Below the pieces are notes generated by a model. That model was not told the origin of the DNA and did not search any database. It worked only from the letters and a program-made list of their open reading frames with translations. Positions 38,368-55,715 of a stretch of DNA of 64,000 nt are shown here, piece after piece (position 1 is the first letter of the stretch; every line of letters begins with the position of its first letter). Origin of the DNA: CAVVIH01 sp963748295. Lineage in GTDB: Bacteria > Acidobacteriota > Vicinamibacteria > Vicinamibacterales > 2-12-FULL-66-21. The DNA lies in assembly GCA_963748295.1 (NCBI GenBank), contig CAVVIH010000006.1:248001-312000 (forward strand). Reading direction: 5' to 3'. Both the position numbers and the translations under genes were made by a program.

Positions 38368-40233
38368 TCAGTGGTTCGCAAGCGTCAGGCGAAACGCCGC
38401 CATCTCCTCGCTGTTGCGAACCAGCAGGATGTCGCCGACGAGCACCGGGTGGTTCCAGGTCTTGCCTTCGATCCCCGGCATCCGGGCCAACTCGGTGAAC
38501 TGGTCGGGCGCCGCCCGAACCAGCGCGAGCTGGCCCTCTTCCCCGACCAGCAGCAGCAGGTCCTGATCCGGCAGCAGGACCATCTGGCCCTGGCCGTAGC
38601 GGCCGCCCTTCCACTTACGCTTGCCGTCGGCGAGATCGATGCACGAGAGAATGGAGCCGTCGAACCCGTACGCGTGCCCCTTGTGCACGACGAAGTCGTT
38701 GAAGTACGGCTTCAAACCGGCTGACGTCCAGCGCTCCTGCACGCTCCATCCCGCGGAACCCGACGCGACAGAGATGCGGCGCATACCGACCTCCGCGCCG
38801 CCGGAGCCGCTGCCGATGAGCACGTCCCGGCCCTCGATCACGGCGGGCTGCACGATGCCATCGTTGCTCCACTCGTGCCTCCAGAGCTCCTTGCCGTCCT
38901 GCGGGGACACGCTGACCGCGCCGCTGCTGTTGATCAGGAGCACCTGCGGGGTTCCGTCGATGATCTCGAGCTGCGGCGAGCTGTAGCCGATGCCGCCGGA
39001 GTCGGCCTTCCACCGCAGCTTGCCGTCGGCGATGTCGTAAGCAGCGAGGTGGCCGCTGGTCGCCACGATCACCATCTCGCCAAACACCAGTGGCGATCCC
39101 GAGAATGCCCAAAGGGGGAGCTCTGCGCCGGTGTCGGACTGCGCGTTGCGCGACCACACGACGGCGCCGTTCCTGGCGTCCAGCGCGTTGACGATGCCGG
39201 TAGCGCCGAGCGTGTAGACGCGGCCGTTGCTGACTGCCGGCGTCGCGCGCGGACCGGCGCCGGCATTCGACTCCCAGAAGCGCGCCTTGTCGCGGTGCCT
39301 CCATACCGGCGCGCCGGTCGTCAGGTCGTAGCACGAAACAATCTCATCCTCGCCGCGCTGCTCCTGGGTGTAGATGTGGCTCCCGTAAACGGCGAACGAC
39401 GACCAAGCCGGTCCGACCGGCCTGCGCCACATCTGCACGGGCGCCGACTTCGCCCAGTCGGTCTCTATCCGCACGCCGGGAATGCTGCCGTCCCGCTTCG
39501 GTCCTCGGTAACTGGGCCAGGCAATCCTGGCGGGAGCATCCGCCGCGGTTGGCGCCGTCACGGAAGGCGCGAGCGCAGTGCGAGCGACATCCGGGGACTT
39601 CGGCGGACCCGTATCCGCGGACTTCGCGGGCGTGTCGAGCGGCTGTGTCGCCGGAGCGGACTCCGGCGCACCGGCAGGACCGGGAGTCGCCGGCGGCACC
39701 GGGTCCTTCTGGTCTGCGGCCTGGGCCAGCAGCCGCTCTTCCGGTGTCGGCGTCCACCGCAAGTGGAACTGGGAAGCGAAGGCGAGCATGCCATCCGTCC
39801 GCAACGCGACGAACGCGCCGCATGCGATCAGGATCGCCGCGGCCATCGTCCAGCGCCGGTGTGCCGCGGGGAAGCGGCTGCCAATCGCCGCACCGACGAC
39901 GAGCGCAAGGCACAGGACTGGAACCGCATAGAAGTAGAGCAAGAACCCCATCATCCCGCCGGCGATGGATTCGTGAACGACCTGGCTGGTTGCCATCACC
40001 CCGACGATCGCCAGAAGGATGAACCCGACGCGATCGGCCCAGGGCGCCCGGCTGAAGAACAGCCACCAGAGGACGATGATCGCCATGCCGGCGAGCCCGA
40101 CTGCCAGCGCGCCGAGCGCCAGATCCGGAAAGATTATCGGAACGACGTACCAGGAGATGGCGAGCAGTACCGCGGCGGCAAGGCCGGGCCACAGCCGGAG
40201 CGGCCTCGAATCGGGCGTTGGGGTGTTGGTCAT
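38368..40233 (-). CDS. membrane-anchored PQQ-like beta-propeller protein
   Basis: A 621-aa protein. Residues ~10-150 contain about five membrane helices (LWPGLAAAVLLAISWYVVP; LALGALAVGLAGMAIIVLWWLFF). A proline/alanine-rich linker (PPATPGPAGAPESAPATQP) follows. The C-terminal ~390 residues are a beta-propeller of PQQ/WD40-like repeats (YDLTTGAPVWRHRDKA; LDARNGAVVWSRNAQ; SPQDGKELWRHEW). The propeller is probably periplasmic. Many such proteins lack bound PQQ and the ligand is unknown. It is separated from a repeat-rich gap by the start at 40233. Confidence 0.75.
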   Translation of the reverse strand: MTNTPTPDSRPLRLWPGLAAAVLLAISWYVVPIIFPDLALGALAVGLAGMAIIVLWWLFFSRAPWADRVGFILLAIVGVMATSQVVHESIAGGMMGFLLYFYAVPVLCLALVVGAAIGSRFPAAHRRWTMAAAILIACGAFVALRTDGMLAFASQFHLRWTPTPEERLLAQAADQKDPVPPATPGPAGAPESAPATQPLDTPAKSADTGPPKSPDVARTALAPSVTAPTAADAPARIAWPSYRGPKRDGSIPGVRIETDWAKSAPVQMWRRPVGPAWSSFAVYGSHIYTQEQRGEDEIVSCYDLTTGAPVWRHRDKARFWESNAGAGPRATPAVSNGRVYTLGATGIVNALDARNGAVVWSRNAQSDTGAELPLWAFSGSPLVFGEMVIVATSGHLAAYDIADGKLRWKADSGGIGYSSPQLEIIDGTPQVLLINSSGAVSVSPQDGKELWRHEWSNDGIVQPAVIEGRDVLIGSGSGGAEVGMRRISVASGSAGWSVQERWTSAGLKPYFNDFVVHKGHAYGFDGSILSCIDLADGKRKWKGGRYGQGQMVLLPDQDLLLLVGEEGQLALVRAAPDQFTELARMPGIEGKTWNHPVLVGDILLVRNSEEMAAFRLTLANH

Positions 40234-40537
40234 CGTGAGACCTCTTTCGGGGGCGACCCGAACGTAGCGGTAGAGAGTCTACGGCCTCCGACCTGGAGAG
40301 TCTACGGCTGGTTCCGCGGACGGTTCGCTGGGAAACTCGGCGCAGAAAGTGCGCGGGGCACAAACTCGGAGGATCGCAGAATCTGCAACTCGGTCTGGAC
40401 CGAGTTGGCCCTTTCAGCTGTCAGCGGATCACTCGATACCGTCCCTCGTAACCCCTTGTCGGCCTCGTCACCGGGCAGATATCCCCTGCGCCAGGAGGTG
40501 CATAATATTTGAGGTCCTCGCAACGGGAGATCACATC
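40234..40537. other. intergenic region with repeats, no gene seen
   Basis: The gap holds a short direct repeat (GAGAGTCTACGGC at 40273 and 40298), the AACTCGGTC-type element at 40331-40407 and a Shine-Dalgarno-like CGGGAGA ahead of the ATG at 40538. It is a divergent promoter region for the propeller and thioredoxin-like genes. Confidence 0.5.
40331..40407. repeat. intergenic repeat ending in AACTCGGTC palindrome, copy 2
   Basis: GCGCAGAAAGTGCGCGGGG, then GCAGAATCTGCAACTCGG and the palindrome core GGTCTGGACC. The layout is the same as at 8096-8174. Confidence 0.75.
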
Positions 40538-41809
40538 ATGTCGATCGTCTATGTCGTTGCCGCCGTCTCGTGGCTAGCCATGCAGCAGCCCGCGGCCACC
40601 ATCAGCGCGCCGAGCGACTGCCTGCGTCGCGTGGAGGACTTCAGGGCGAAGAAGCAGAAAGAGGCGCCGCGTCCTCTAACCAGCGAGATTTTCCGGAAGA
40701 TCGACGCCGAGAAGACCGCGATGGCGAAGGAGTGCGCGGTGGCGTTCGATGTGAAGACGCTGCCTGCCGGAGAGCTGCCCAGCCTGATCCGTCTGTATGG
40801 CGAAGCGGGCCAGCCCGATGCCGTGCGCAGCGCAATCGAGCACGGGCTCGCGACGCTGAAAGGGCCGAAGCGGGGGGAACTGCTGGCCATCGCCATCAGC
40901 TCGACTCTCCGCAGCGAACCCAAGAGCCCCGAACGGAACGCCCGGCTCGAACGGCTCGTCGACGAGCTCGATGCGCTCCCGGATGCGGCATTCGAGCAGA
41001 AGTTCTCCGCGCACAACTCGCTCAACGGCTACTACCGCGCCGACGATATCGACGCGGGAATCCTGAAGCACTCGACCTGGATCATGGATTCGGCGCGAAC
41101 CATGACGCCCGAACAGAGAAAGCGGTACGGACATCAGATCGGCTCCGCCTACCGGAATGCCGCCCAGGCGCTATCGGGGCAGGGGAAGAATGACGACGCG
41201 CTCGAGCTCCTGCGTCGCGGCCGCCGCGAATTCGCCGAGGTTCCAGACTTGCCGGATGACATCGATCGCGAGATCGAGCGTTACATGCTGGTCGGGACGC
41301 CGGCGGAACCGATCAAGGCGCCGCTCTGGCTGAATGCGCCAGCGGGCACGGCCGAATTGCCGATGACCGGTCACGTCACGCTCCTGGAATTCACCGCACA
41401 CTGGTGCGGTCCGTGCCGCGAGAGCTATCCCGGCATCAACCGGCTCCGGGCAAAGTACGAACCTGCGGGGTTCCGGGTGGTTCTCGCGACGCAGCTATAC
41501 GGATACTTCGGAAGCGAGCAGAACCTCGATGCCGCCGCCGAAGCCGCGCGCGACCGCGAGTATTTTGCCAAGCACGACATGTCCGTCCCAGTGGCGATCG
41601 GAACGAAGAATTCGCCGCCGTTTCGCAATGCGGATGGCACGACGACGTTTCAGCGCGATCCGAACGACGAGAGCTACAAGGTCGGCGGCATTCCGCAGAT
41701 TCACCTGATCGACAAGAAGGGGCGCATCCGGCTGATCATGATCGGGTACGACGATGCCAACGAGCCGAAGCTGGCGGAGATGATCGAGAAGCTGCTGGCT
41801 GAGAGGTAG
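40538..41809 (+). CDS. TlpA-like thioredoxin-fold protein
   Basis: A 423-aa protein from the ATG at 40538 with a short hydrophobic N-terminus (VYVVAAVSWLAM), probably a signal sequence. Residues ~20-255 are helical and repeat-like (TPR-like, for example NAAQALSGQGKNDDALELLRR). The C-terminal thioredoxin domain has HVTLLEFTAHWCGPCRESYP with the CGPC redox pair, and GGIPQIHLIDKKGRI with the cis-Pro region. It should act in the periplasm as a thiol-disulfide exchanger or peroxiredoxin-like protein. The partner is unknown. Confidence 0.78.
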   Translation: MSIVYVVAAVSWLAMQQPAATISAPSDCLRRVEDFRAKKQKEAPRPLTSEIFRKIDAEKTAMAKECAVAFDVKTLPAGELPSLIRLYGEAGQPDAVRSAIEHGLATLKGPKRGELLAIAISSTLRSEPKSPERNARLERLVDELDALPDAAFEQKFSAHNSLNGYYRADDIDAGILKHSTWIMDSARTMTPEQRKRYGHQIGSAYRNAAQALSGQGKNDDALELLRRGRREFAEVPDLPDDIDREIERYMLVGTPAEPIKAPLWLNAPAGTAELPMTGHVTLLEFTAHWCGPCRESYPGINRLRAKYEPAGFRVVLATQLYGYFGSEQNLDAAAEAARDREYFAKHDMSVPVAIGTKNSPPFRNADGTTTFQRDPNDESYKVGGIPQIHLIDKKGRIRLIMIGYDDANEPKLAEMIEKLLAER

Positions 41810-41851
41810 CGCTCGCGTTCTATACCGGGGGCTTTGGCGCTTGGCTACCCT

Positions 41852-41985
41852 CAATGGCGCCGCGCGGCGTTCTGAAGACGGTAAGCCGGGCCTGCCCGCC
41901 GTAGCCTTGGCGTAGGCGGGAGCAGCGTTTTACCGGCCTGCGACGCCGGTTCGCGGAGCGAACGGGGTCCATCGACATTTCAGAC
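41852..41985 (+). repeat. dispersed repeat type 2, long form with hairpin insert
   Basis: Shares blocks with 1974-2071 and carries an extra hairpin (CCCGCCGTAGCC ... GGCGGG) at about 41894-41920. It sits between the thioredoxin-like gene and the duplicated rpoC terminator. Confidence 0.8.
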
Positions 41986-41999
41986 TCGGCGACGTACAA

Positions 42000-42032
42000 G
42001 AAAAAGGGCGATGACCTTCCGATCATCGCCCT
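42000..42032 (-). terminator. terminator copy A (duplicate of the rpoC terminator)
   Basis: On the minus strand the stem GGGCGATGA/TCATCGCCC (9 pairs plus one past a mismatch) is followed by TTTTTCTT. The stem is the same sequence as the hairpin at 44988-45015. It would end transcription of the 42515-44824 gene and of the rpoC remnant. Confidence 0.75.
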
Positions 42033-42038
42033 GATATT

Positions 42039-42064
42039 GGCAGGCCTAATGGCCTGCGCTACGT
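42039..42064. repeat. GGCCTNATGGCC hairpin repeat
   Basis: GGCAGGCCTAATGGCCTG plus GCGCTACG. It is inserted between terminator A and the rpoC remnant and is absent from the other copy of the duplication. Confidence 0.75.
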
Positions 42065-42102
42065 CCAAAACCCGTAAGCCCGAGCCCCGAGCCCCGAAAC
42101 AA

Positions 42103-42278
42103 GCTACTCGATGTCGTCCCTCGTAAACGCCTCTTCCGGCTCCACGAAGTACTCCATCTCGCGCTCCAACTCCAGCTCCTCCGGCGTTGGCGGCGGCGGT
42201 GGCGGGCGGCTCGTCCGCCGGGATCCGCACGTTCCGGTAGAACTCGAACCCGGTCCCCGCCGGGATTAACCGGCCCAT
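42103..42278 (-). pseudogene. duplicated 3' end of rpoC (remnant)
   Basis: Over 176 bp it matches the true rpoC 3' end at 45102-45276 with about seven differences by eye, one an extra G in the run encoding the poly-proline stretch. It begins at the codon for MGRLIPAGTGFEFYRNVRI and runs to the same TAG stop region. The extra G shifts its frame and there is no upstream rpoC, so it is a non-functional fragment. Same orientation as rpoC. See findings. Confidence 0.9.
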
Positions 42279-42514
42279 TCTTGCAATGGTGGGCGCCCTG
42301 CACCCCAAAGCTCGCTTCACTCCGCCAGCTCTTCGTCGCTGGCTCCATGCCACTCGCTCATCATTGCTGCAGCGAGCCGCGCTAACAGCCTGCAGAAATT
42401 GGGCCGGTCTCTCCTTACTGACTGGTGGCTGTAGGTAACGATAAGTCCTGATCATTGGTGATGACAATAGCCTGTGGCGGGTGCGGAGCTACGATCCTTC
42501 GACGCCTTGGATAG

Positions 42515-44824
42515 CTATCCCAGTATTCTGATGTACACGCTATGCTCGCGTAGCTCAAAACGTAGTTCAGCGTTTGGCTCACCGAGTAGGTTGCCGGGAG
42601 CAACGAGAACTGGCTCACTAAATGTCGGTTCCGAAAGACCAGAAATTACGGGAGGGCCGCCTACAGTGGTTTCTCGACCGCGATAGTCGACGAATACAAA
42701 TCGCTGCCTACCGAGTCGGTCCTTCTGAAGAGATTGAAGCCAATATACCTTGGGTAGATACCGCAATGCGTCAGCCATTTCTAACGCGTCTCGAACACGG
42801 GTCGCGCACGCGAGCATTTCGTCTCCGCGCGGAAAGTCTCGTTCGGCACGCTTGTGATCAAGGCCATTCCGTATACCAGCTATGTCGGCCCGCTGGAGCT
42901 GACCAACTATTGATTCGATACCCTTCATATAGTTGTCCAGTTCGGCGGGATCCGAATCAGCCCAGAGCCCTGTGTGGCGGAAAACAAACGAACGCTCCGG
43001 ATCATCGGCGTAATGAGGAAGATCTTCTCTGGGCCGATCAAGGCCCGTACGTTCCCGCGCCGTGAGGCCTTTCATCCATTCGACCATCGCCTGCGAATAC
43101 GCTAAAAGGGACCCCAGCGCATTGTTTCCTTCCTTGGACCATGAAACAACTTGAGGTCCGTTGGTTACGGTTGTTCCAAGAACTGTCTGCACTGCCTCCA
43201 TAGCGCTAGTCATGTCAAATGTGAACTGCAGCTGGAAGTGATCAGATGCAAGCAGCCACACGTTGTAAGCTACTAATTCTTGCAGGAGTTCTTCTACCGA
43301 AACAAACAGGTTGACACCAGCACTACGAACACGCTCTCTGTCATCCTCGGATCTTATGTCACCAAGCGACAGCACAGTCGCCGTGAACTCCTCGAGCCTA
43401 GCTCGCAATCGGGAATACTGATCTGGAAATCGAATTGGGTCGAAGCCGAGCTTCCACAGAATCCGGTCCGTAAACAGTGCCAGCCTTTCCAGAGACTCGA
43501 TGGGAACATCTAGCCGCTCCGCCACAATGTTCGTGATAGGCATGCTGGCAAGGACCAATTCGGCTAACACTCGTGCCGGATCAGTAATCCGAATGAAATC
43601 CATCAGTGCGCCGCGTGGCGGGATCCCAGGCTTCCTTCTGAGCTTCCACCCCAATTCCTCGAGCACACCCAACCGCTGATACGACTCCCATACTAGGCCA
43701 TGAAGAGCAACTAGAGGCTGCCTCGGACGTAATCTAGGACCCAAGGCTGAGAGCTCGCTCGCACGGTCGCGATTACTCAATTTTGGCGGTCTCGTTGTGG
43801 CAGTTCTCCGTTCGAACATTGGAATATCAATTCGTCGTTCGGAGACTAACGTGTCAATGACGCGTGCCAAAGTCTCATCGTCGCAGGTAAGTAGTAACTG
43901 CAGTTGCTCCGCTTCTGTTAGGGACGACGCGACTGCCTCGGGGCTACGTCGAAGAACACCGTCTCCTTTACCTGTTTTCAATAACACTTTCGCTCTGCTG
44001 CTGGCTGACGATCGCAGGATTGCAGAAACCAGTACATTACGCTCCTCACCGATAATCGCGTCCCCGATCACCGCCGGGATGTCGTAATAGGGCCGACCGC
44101 TCAGTCCTTTTGTCCGGAACAGCCTATTTAGCGGTAAACGCCAGGGGGCCTTCAGTTGCGGTTTTTCGTCTATTGCATTTTGAATCACAGCGTATGCACC
44201 TACTGGCCCTATTGCCGGCGGCAAGAGTTGCACACTGTGGGGCGCTCCACATCCCGTGTCTGAGCAGTGCCAGAGCGGAAGCTGAAGGGTAGGAGGTAGG
44301 TAACGAACATTTTCGACCTCGATAATGCCAAAAGGGCCCGTCAGGAAGCGACCAATGTGATACACGCCTGGCTGGCTAGCGTCGAGGAGTTTCTGAACTT
44401 CGTCCGATTCAAGGTGATCAATGCGATCCGATGCGGCAGTATCGTTGAAGCGGTCGTACAGATACCTGCCAAAAATATACGGCCAAGATATCAAGCCGCG
44501 AACGAAGTCGGTGCGCAGGGATTCCACTATTCCGCGAATGCTGCATCGCTCTGTGTCTATCAAAAGATCGCTCGAAAAGAACAATCCAAGAATTGCCAAG
44601 TTGACGTCAGCCTGTGAGAACTTCGACAGCTGTGTTCGGCAGGATTCAATCTGCTCGATACCTGTTTCCGACGGCACGATCACGTCGGCCCATCGAGAAT
44701 CGCTCTCATAGCCTGGCGAGAACACTGCGTACTCAAGAAGGTAATGCAGGGCCCAAAGATCAGCCAGGCTTGACCGGTCGAGTCTCTGATTGAGTTTCGC
44801 TTCCAGTTCAACTGCAGTAACCAT
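42515..44824 (-). CDS. large protein of unknown family, HEPN-like motif, candidate defence gene
   Basis: From the ATG at 44824 it encodes about 769 aa (a GTG at 44932 would add 36 residues with no protein-like character). No family recognised. No signal peptide or membrane helix stands out, so it is probably cytosolic. A compact Cys/His cluster, WHCSDTGCGAPH (C187, C192, H196), could bind zinc. The long middle is mostly helical (VLAELVLASMPITNIVAERL). Near the C-terminus, AGIRNGLDHKRAE has R652-N-x3-H657, the spacing of the HEPN ribonuclease active site, inside a helix-rich segment. GC content and codon use are lower than in neighbours, suggesting transfer. It is flanked on both sides by copies of the rpoC end and its terminator. 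A role in defence is inference only. Confidence 0.75.
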   Translation of the reverse strand: MVTAVELEAKLNQRLDRSSLADLWALHYLLEYAVFSPGYESDSRWADVIVPSETGIEQIESCRTQLSKFSQADVNLAILGLFFSSDLLIDTERCSIRGIVESLRTDFVRGLISWPYIFGRYLYDRFNDTAASDRIDHLESDEVQKLLDASQPGVYHIGRFLTGPFGIIEVENVRYLPPTLQLPLWHCSDTGCGAPHSVQLLPPAIGPVGAYAVIQNAIDEKPQLKAPWRLPLNRLFRTKGLSGRPYYDIPAVIGDAIIGEERNVLVSAILRSSASSRAKVLLKTGKGDGVLRRSPEAVASSLTEAEQLQLLLTCDDETLARVIDTLVSERRIDIPMFERRTATTRPPKLSNRDRASELSALGPRLRPRQPLVALHGLVWESYQRLGVLEELGWKLRRKPGIPPRGALMDFIRITDPARVLAELVLASMPITNIVAERLDVPIESLERLALFTDRILWKLGFDPIRFPDQYSRLRARLEEFTATVLSLGDIRSEDDRERVRSAGVNLFVSVEELLQELVAYNVWLLASDHFQLQFTFDMTSAMEAVQTVLGTTVTNGPQVVSWSKEGNNALGSLLAYSQAMVEWMKGLTARERTGLDRPREDLPHYADDPERSFVFRHTGLWADSDPAELDNYMKGIESIVGQLQRADIAGIRNGLDHKRAERDFPRGDEMLACATRVRDALEMADALRYLPKVYWLQSLQKDRLGRQRFVFVDYRGRETTVGGPPVISGLSEPTFSEPVLVAPGNLLGEPNAELRFELREHSVYIRILG

Positions 44825-44978
44825 GCTTAGTCCATCCAGCGAATCGCGAATCTCCGGTAAACAGACTGAAGTCGAGTACGGCCGAAGGTCGACATTCTTC
44901 CTTTTAGGGTGTCCGTCGTCTCTGCCGGGCACCTTTCTGCGTGCAGCCTTGATGATTGGTAGTCCACTGCGTCATGTA

Positions 44979-45016
44979 CGTGAGAAAGGGCGATGACCCT
45001 TTCGGGTCATCGCCCA
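44979..45016 (-). terminator. rpoC terminator (copy B)
   Basis: A perfect 12-bp stem (GGGCGATGACCC / GGGTCATCGCCC) with a GAAA loop on the minus strand, followed by TTTCTC. It lies about 85 bases past the rpoC stop, ending the rpoB-rpoC transcript. Confidence 0.8.
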
Positions 45017-45102
45017 GCGTTCGGCCAAGAGCTCCGGCGGGACAGCCCCCCGAAGCTCCAATCCAACAATCTGCGATTGCGATCCGCAATCTGCACTCGA
45101 CG

Positions 45103-49312
<4,210 letters not shown>

Positions 49313-49321
49313 TGTTTGTAG

Positions 49322-53635
<4,314 letters not shown>

Positions 53636-53708
53636 GAAGTTGAAAACCTCGGAGGTCGAACTAAAAAGCGTACGCGACACGAGGATGCCCGTCCCCGTGT
53701 CGCTCGAG

Positions 53709-53785
53709 GCAGACCGAAGGTCTGCGCTGCCCAGGCAGGCCTAAAGGCCTGCGCTACATAGGCAGGTCTGAAGGCCTGCGCTACT
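53709..53785. repeat. three tandem hairpin repeats between rpoB and rplL
   Basis: Units reading CAGACCGAAGGTCTGCGCT, CAGGCCTAAAGGCCTGCGCT and CAGGTCTGAAGGCCTGCGCT, each followed by a GC- or AC-containing spacer. The last unit overlaps the rplL stop codon (53781-53783). It may act as a processing or attenuation element between L12 and rpoB. Confidence 0.75.
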
Positions 53786-54170
53786 TGATCTCGACCTTGG
53801 CGCCGACGTCCGCGAACTTCTTCTGGATCGCGAGCGCCTCGTCCTTCGGGATCGCTTCCTTGATCGGCTTGGGCGCGCCCTCGACGAGGTCCTTCGCTTC
53901 CTTCAGCCCGAGGCTGGTCACTTCGCGAACGACCTTGATGACGTTGATCTTGTTGCTGCCGACTTCGGTCAGCGTCGCGGTGAACTCGGTCTTCTCTTCC
54001 ACAGCGGCCGCGCCGCCGGCGGCCGCGCCGCCGCCCGCCGGCATCGCCATCGGCATCGCCGCCGCGGCCGACACGCCGAGCTCCTTCTCGAGCTCCTTCA
54101 CGAGCTGCGACAGCTCGAGAACCGAGATTCCCTTGATGTATTCGACAACTTCCGTCTGCGTCAGTGCCAT
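53781..54170 (-). CDS. rplL: ribosomal protein bL12 (L7/L12)
   Basis: The product is 129 aa, the usual size. The N-terminal dimerisation helix pair is ALTQTEVVEYIKGISVLELSQLV, the flexible hinge is rich in Ala and Gly (PAGGGAAAGGAAA), and the C-terminal factor-binding domain has KINVIKVVREVTSLGLKEAKDLVEGAPKP and ends KVEIK. It forms the ribosomal stalk with L10 and recruits translation GTPases. The stop codon lies inside a hairpin repeat. Confidence 0.98.
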   Translation of the reverse strand: MALTQTEVVEYIKGISVLELSQLVKELEKELGVSAAAAMPMAMPAGGGAAAGGAAAVEEKTEFTATLTEVGSNKINVIKVVREVTSLGLKEAKDLVEGAPKPIKEAIPKDEALAIQKKFADVGAKVEIK

Positions 54171-54215
54171 CTCAATGCTCCTAATAACCCGGTTGATGAT
54201 TCCGTCGGCCTGATC

Positions 54216-54293
54216 TTCCGCCTAAAGGCGGAAGCTACAAGTTTCTGTCTGCCTACAAGTTTCCTGTCTGTCGTAGCTTCCGCCTTAGGCGGA
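54216..54293. repeat. inverted repeat in the rplJ-rplL gap
   Basis: Left arm TTCCGCCTAAAGGCGGAAG plus CTAC, right arm GTAGCTTCCGCC plus TTAGGCGGA, arms of about 22 bp with one indel. Each arm is itself a hairpin. A direct repeat (CTACAAGTTTC-TGTCTG, twice) lies in the loop. It sits where L10-L12 operon mRNA folding could matter. Confidence 0.8.
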
Positions 54294-54316
54294 CGCACGC
54301 TTCGGCGGCAGCACCG

Positions 54317-54910
54317 CTATCGGCGGCTAGCACCACTTTCAGCGGCAGCACCACTTTCGGCGCTAGCACCGCTCTCGGCGGCACCCGCTTCTGATCTCTT
54401 CCGCTCCGCCTGCACGAGCACGCTCATCAGATCGCGGGCCGGTGCGTTGAGCACGCTGACCAGCTGCACCATCGGCGCCTGCAGCAGGAACAGGAGCTTG
54501 GCGTACAGCTCCGGCTTGCCTGGCAGCGACGCGAGGTCGGTGACCTCGGCCGCCTTGATCGCGCGGCCCTGAACCACCGCCGCCTTGATCTGCAGCGCCG
54601 GCGCGGTCTTCGCGAACGTCGTCAGCACCTTCGCCAGCGCGACCGGATCGGCGCCGCTGTAGGCGACCGCCGTCGTGCCGGTGAACGACTCGACCAGCGA
54701 CTCGAAGGTCGTGCCCTTCAGCGCGCGCTTCGCGAGCGTGTTCTTCACGACCTTGTACGAGGCGCTCGCGCGGCGCACCTGGCGGCGCAGCTCGGTGACC
54801 TCGGGAACTTTCAGTCCCTTGTAGTCGACCACGATCGCGCTGTCGGTTCCCTGGAACGCGCGCTCGAGTTCCTGCAGCTCGGTTTCTTTATCCGCTCTTG
54901 TAACAGCCAT
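54317..54910 (-). CDS. rplJ: ribosomal protein uL10 with Ala/Ser/Glu tail
   Basis: The product is 197 aa against the usual ~165-175. The core is standard: SAIVVDYKGLKVPEVTELRRQ, KVVKNTLAKRALKGT, VAYSGADPVALAKVL. L10 anchors bL12 dimers to the ribosome base. The extra length is a C-terminal tail of a repeated AAESGAS motif (residues ~175-197), encoded by a short tandem DNA repeat near 54310-54390. The tail should be disordered. The start is 2 bases after the rplA stop. Confidence 0.97.
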   Translation of the reverse strand: MAVTRADKETELQELERAFQGTDSAIVVDYKGLKVPEVTELRRQVRRASASYKVVKNTLAKRALKGTTFESLVESFTGTTAVAYSGADPVALAKVLTTFAKTAPALQIKAAVVQGRAIKAAEVTDLASLPGKPELYAKLLFLLQAPMVQLVSVLNAPARDLMSVLVQAERKRSEAGAAESGASAESGAAAESGASRR

Positions 54911-54912
54911 GA

Positions 54913-55617
54913 CTAGTGCTTCTGGACCTCGGTGACGTGAGTCGTATCAATGTTGATCCCGGGCCCCATCGTCGACGACATGGTGACGCTGCGGAGGAAC
55001 TTGCCCTTCGCGGCCGACGGCTTGGCCTTGACGACGCTGTCGACGAGCGCGTGGGCGTTCTCGATCAGGTTCTGCGACGGGAACGAGATCTTGCCGACCG
55101 GCGCGTGCACGATGCCGGTCTTGTCGACGCGGAACTCGACCTTGCCGGCCTTGATCTCCTTCACCGCCTTGGCGATGTCGGGCGTCACCGTTCCGGTCTT
55201 CGGGTTCGGCATCAGGCCGCGCGGACCGAGCACCTTTCCGAGCTTGCCGACGGCGCGCATCATGTCCGGGGTCGCGACGACCGCGTCGAAGTCCATCCAG
55301 CCGCCCTGGATCTTGTCGACCAGCTCCTCGCCGCCGACGTGATCGGCGCCGGCGTTCTGCGCTTCCTTCTGCTTGTCGGCGCCGGCAATCGCCAGCACCT
55401 TCTTGCTCTTGCCGAGGCCGTGCGGCAGCACGACCGTGCCGCGGACCATCTGGTCGGCGTGCTTGGGATCGACGCCAAGGCGCATCGCCAGCTCGACGGT
55501 CTCGTCGAACTTCGCGAATTTCACCTTCTGCATCAAGGGAACGGCTTCTTCGATCGTGTGCGGACGATCGGCCACCTGCTGCCGGGCGGCAGCGAATTTC
55601 TTTCCGTGTTTTTTCAT
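54913..55617 (-). CDS. rplA: ribosomal protein uL1
   Basis: A 234-aa protein with MKKHGKKFAAARQQV at the start, VELAMRLGVDPKHADQMVRGTVVLPHG, and GPRGLMPNPKTGTVT, the last being the hallmark L1 block. It binds 23S rRNA in the L1 stalk and often represses its own operon. The neighbours are rplK upstream and rplJ 2 bases downstream. Confidence 0.98.
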   Translation of the reverse strand: MKKHGKKFAAARQQVADRPHTIEEAVPLMQKVKFAKFDETVELAMRLGVDPKHADQMVRGTVVLPHGLGKSKKVLAIAGADKQKEAQNAGADHVGGEELVDKIQGGWMDFDAVVATPDMMRAVGKLGKVLGPRGLMPNPKTGTVTPDIAKAVKEIKAGKVEFRVDKTGIVHAPVGKISFPSQNLIENAHALVDSVVKAKPSAAKGKFLRSVTMSSTMGPGINIDTTHVTEVQKH

Positions 55618-55715
55618 TCAGTTACCTCTGTGGTGCAAGCGGGCAGCGGGTGCCCTCCCACACTTTTCTTTTCTTGCTTTGCGCTGGGGCCCCAGCCCCA
55701 GACTGCGCGACTCTA

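Noticed and set aside
42279..42514. A possible second gene between the rpoC remnant and the large unknown gene
   Set aside because: Short frames here (for example 42046-42348) overlap the rpoC remnant and have no protein-like pattern.
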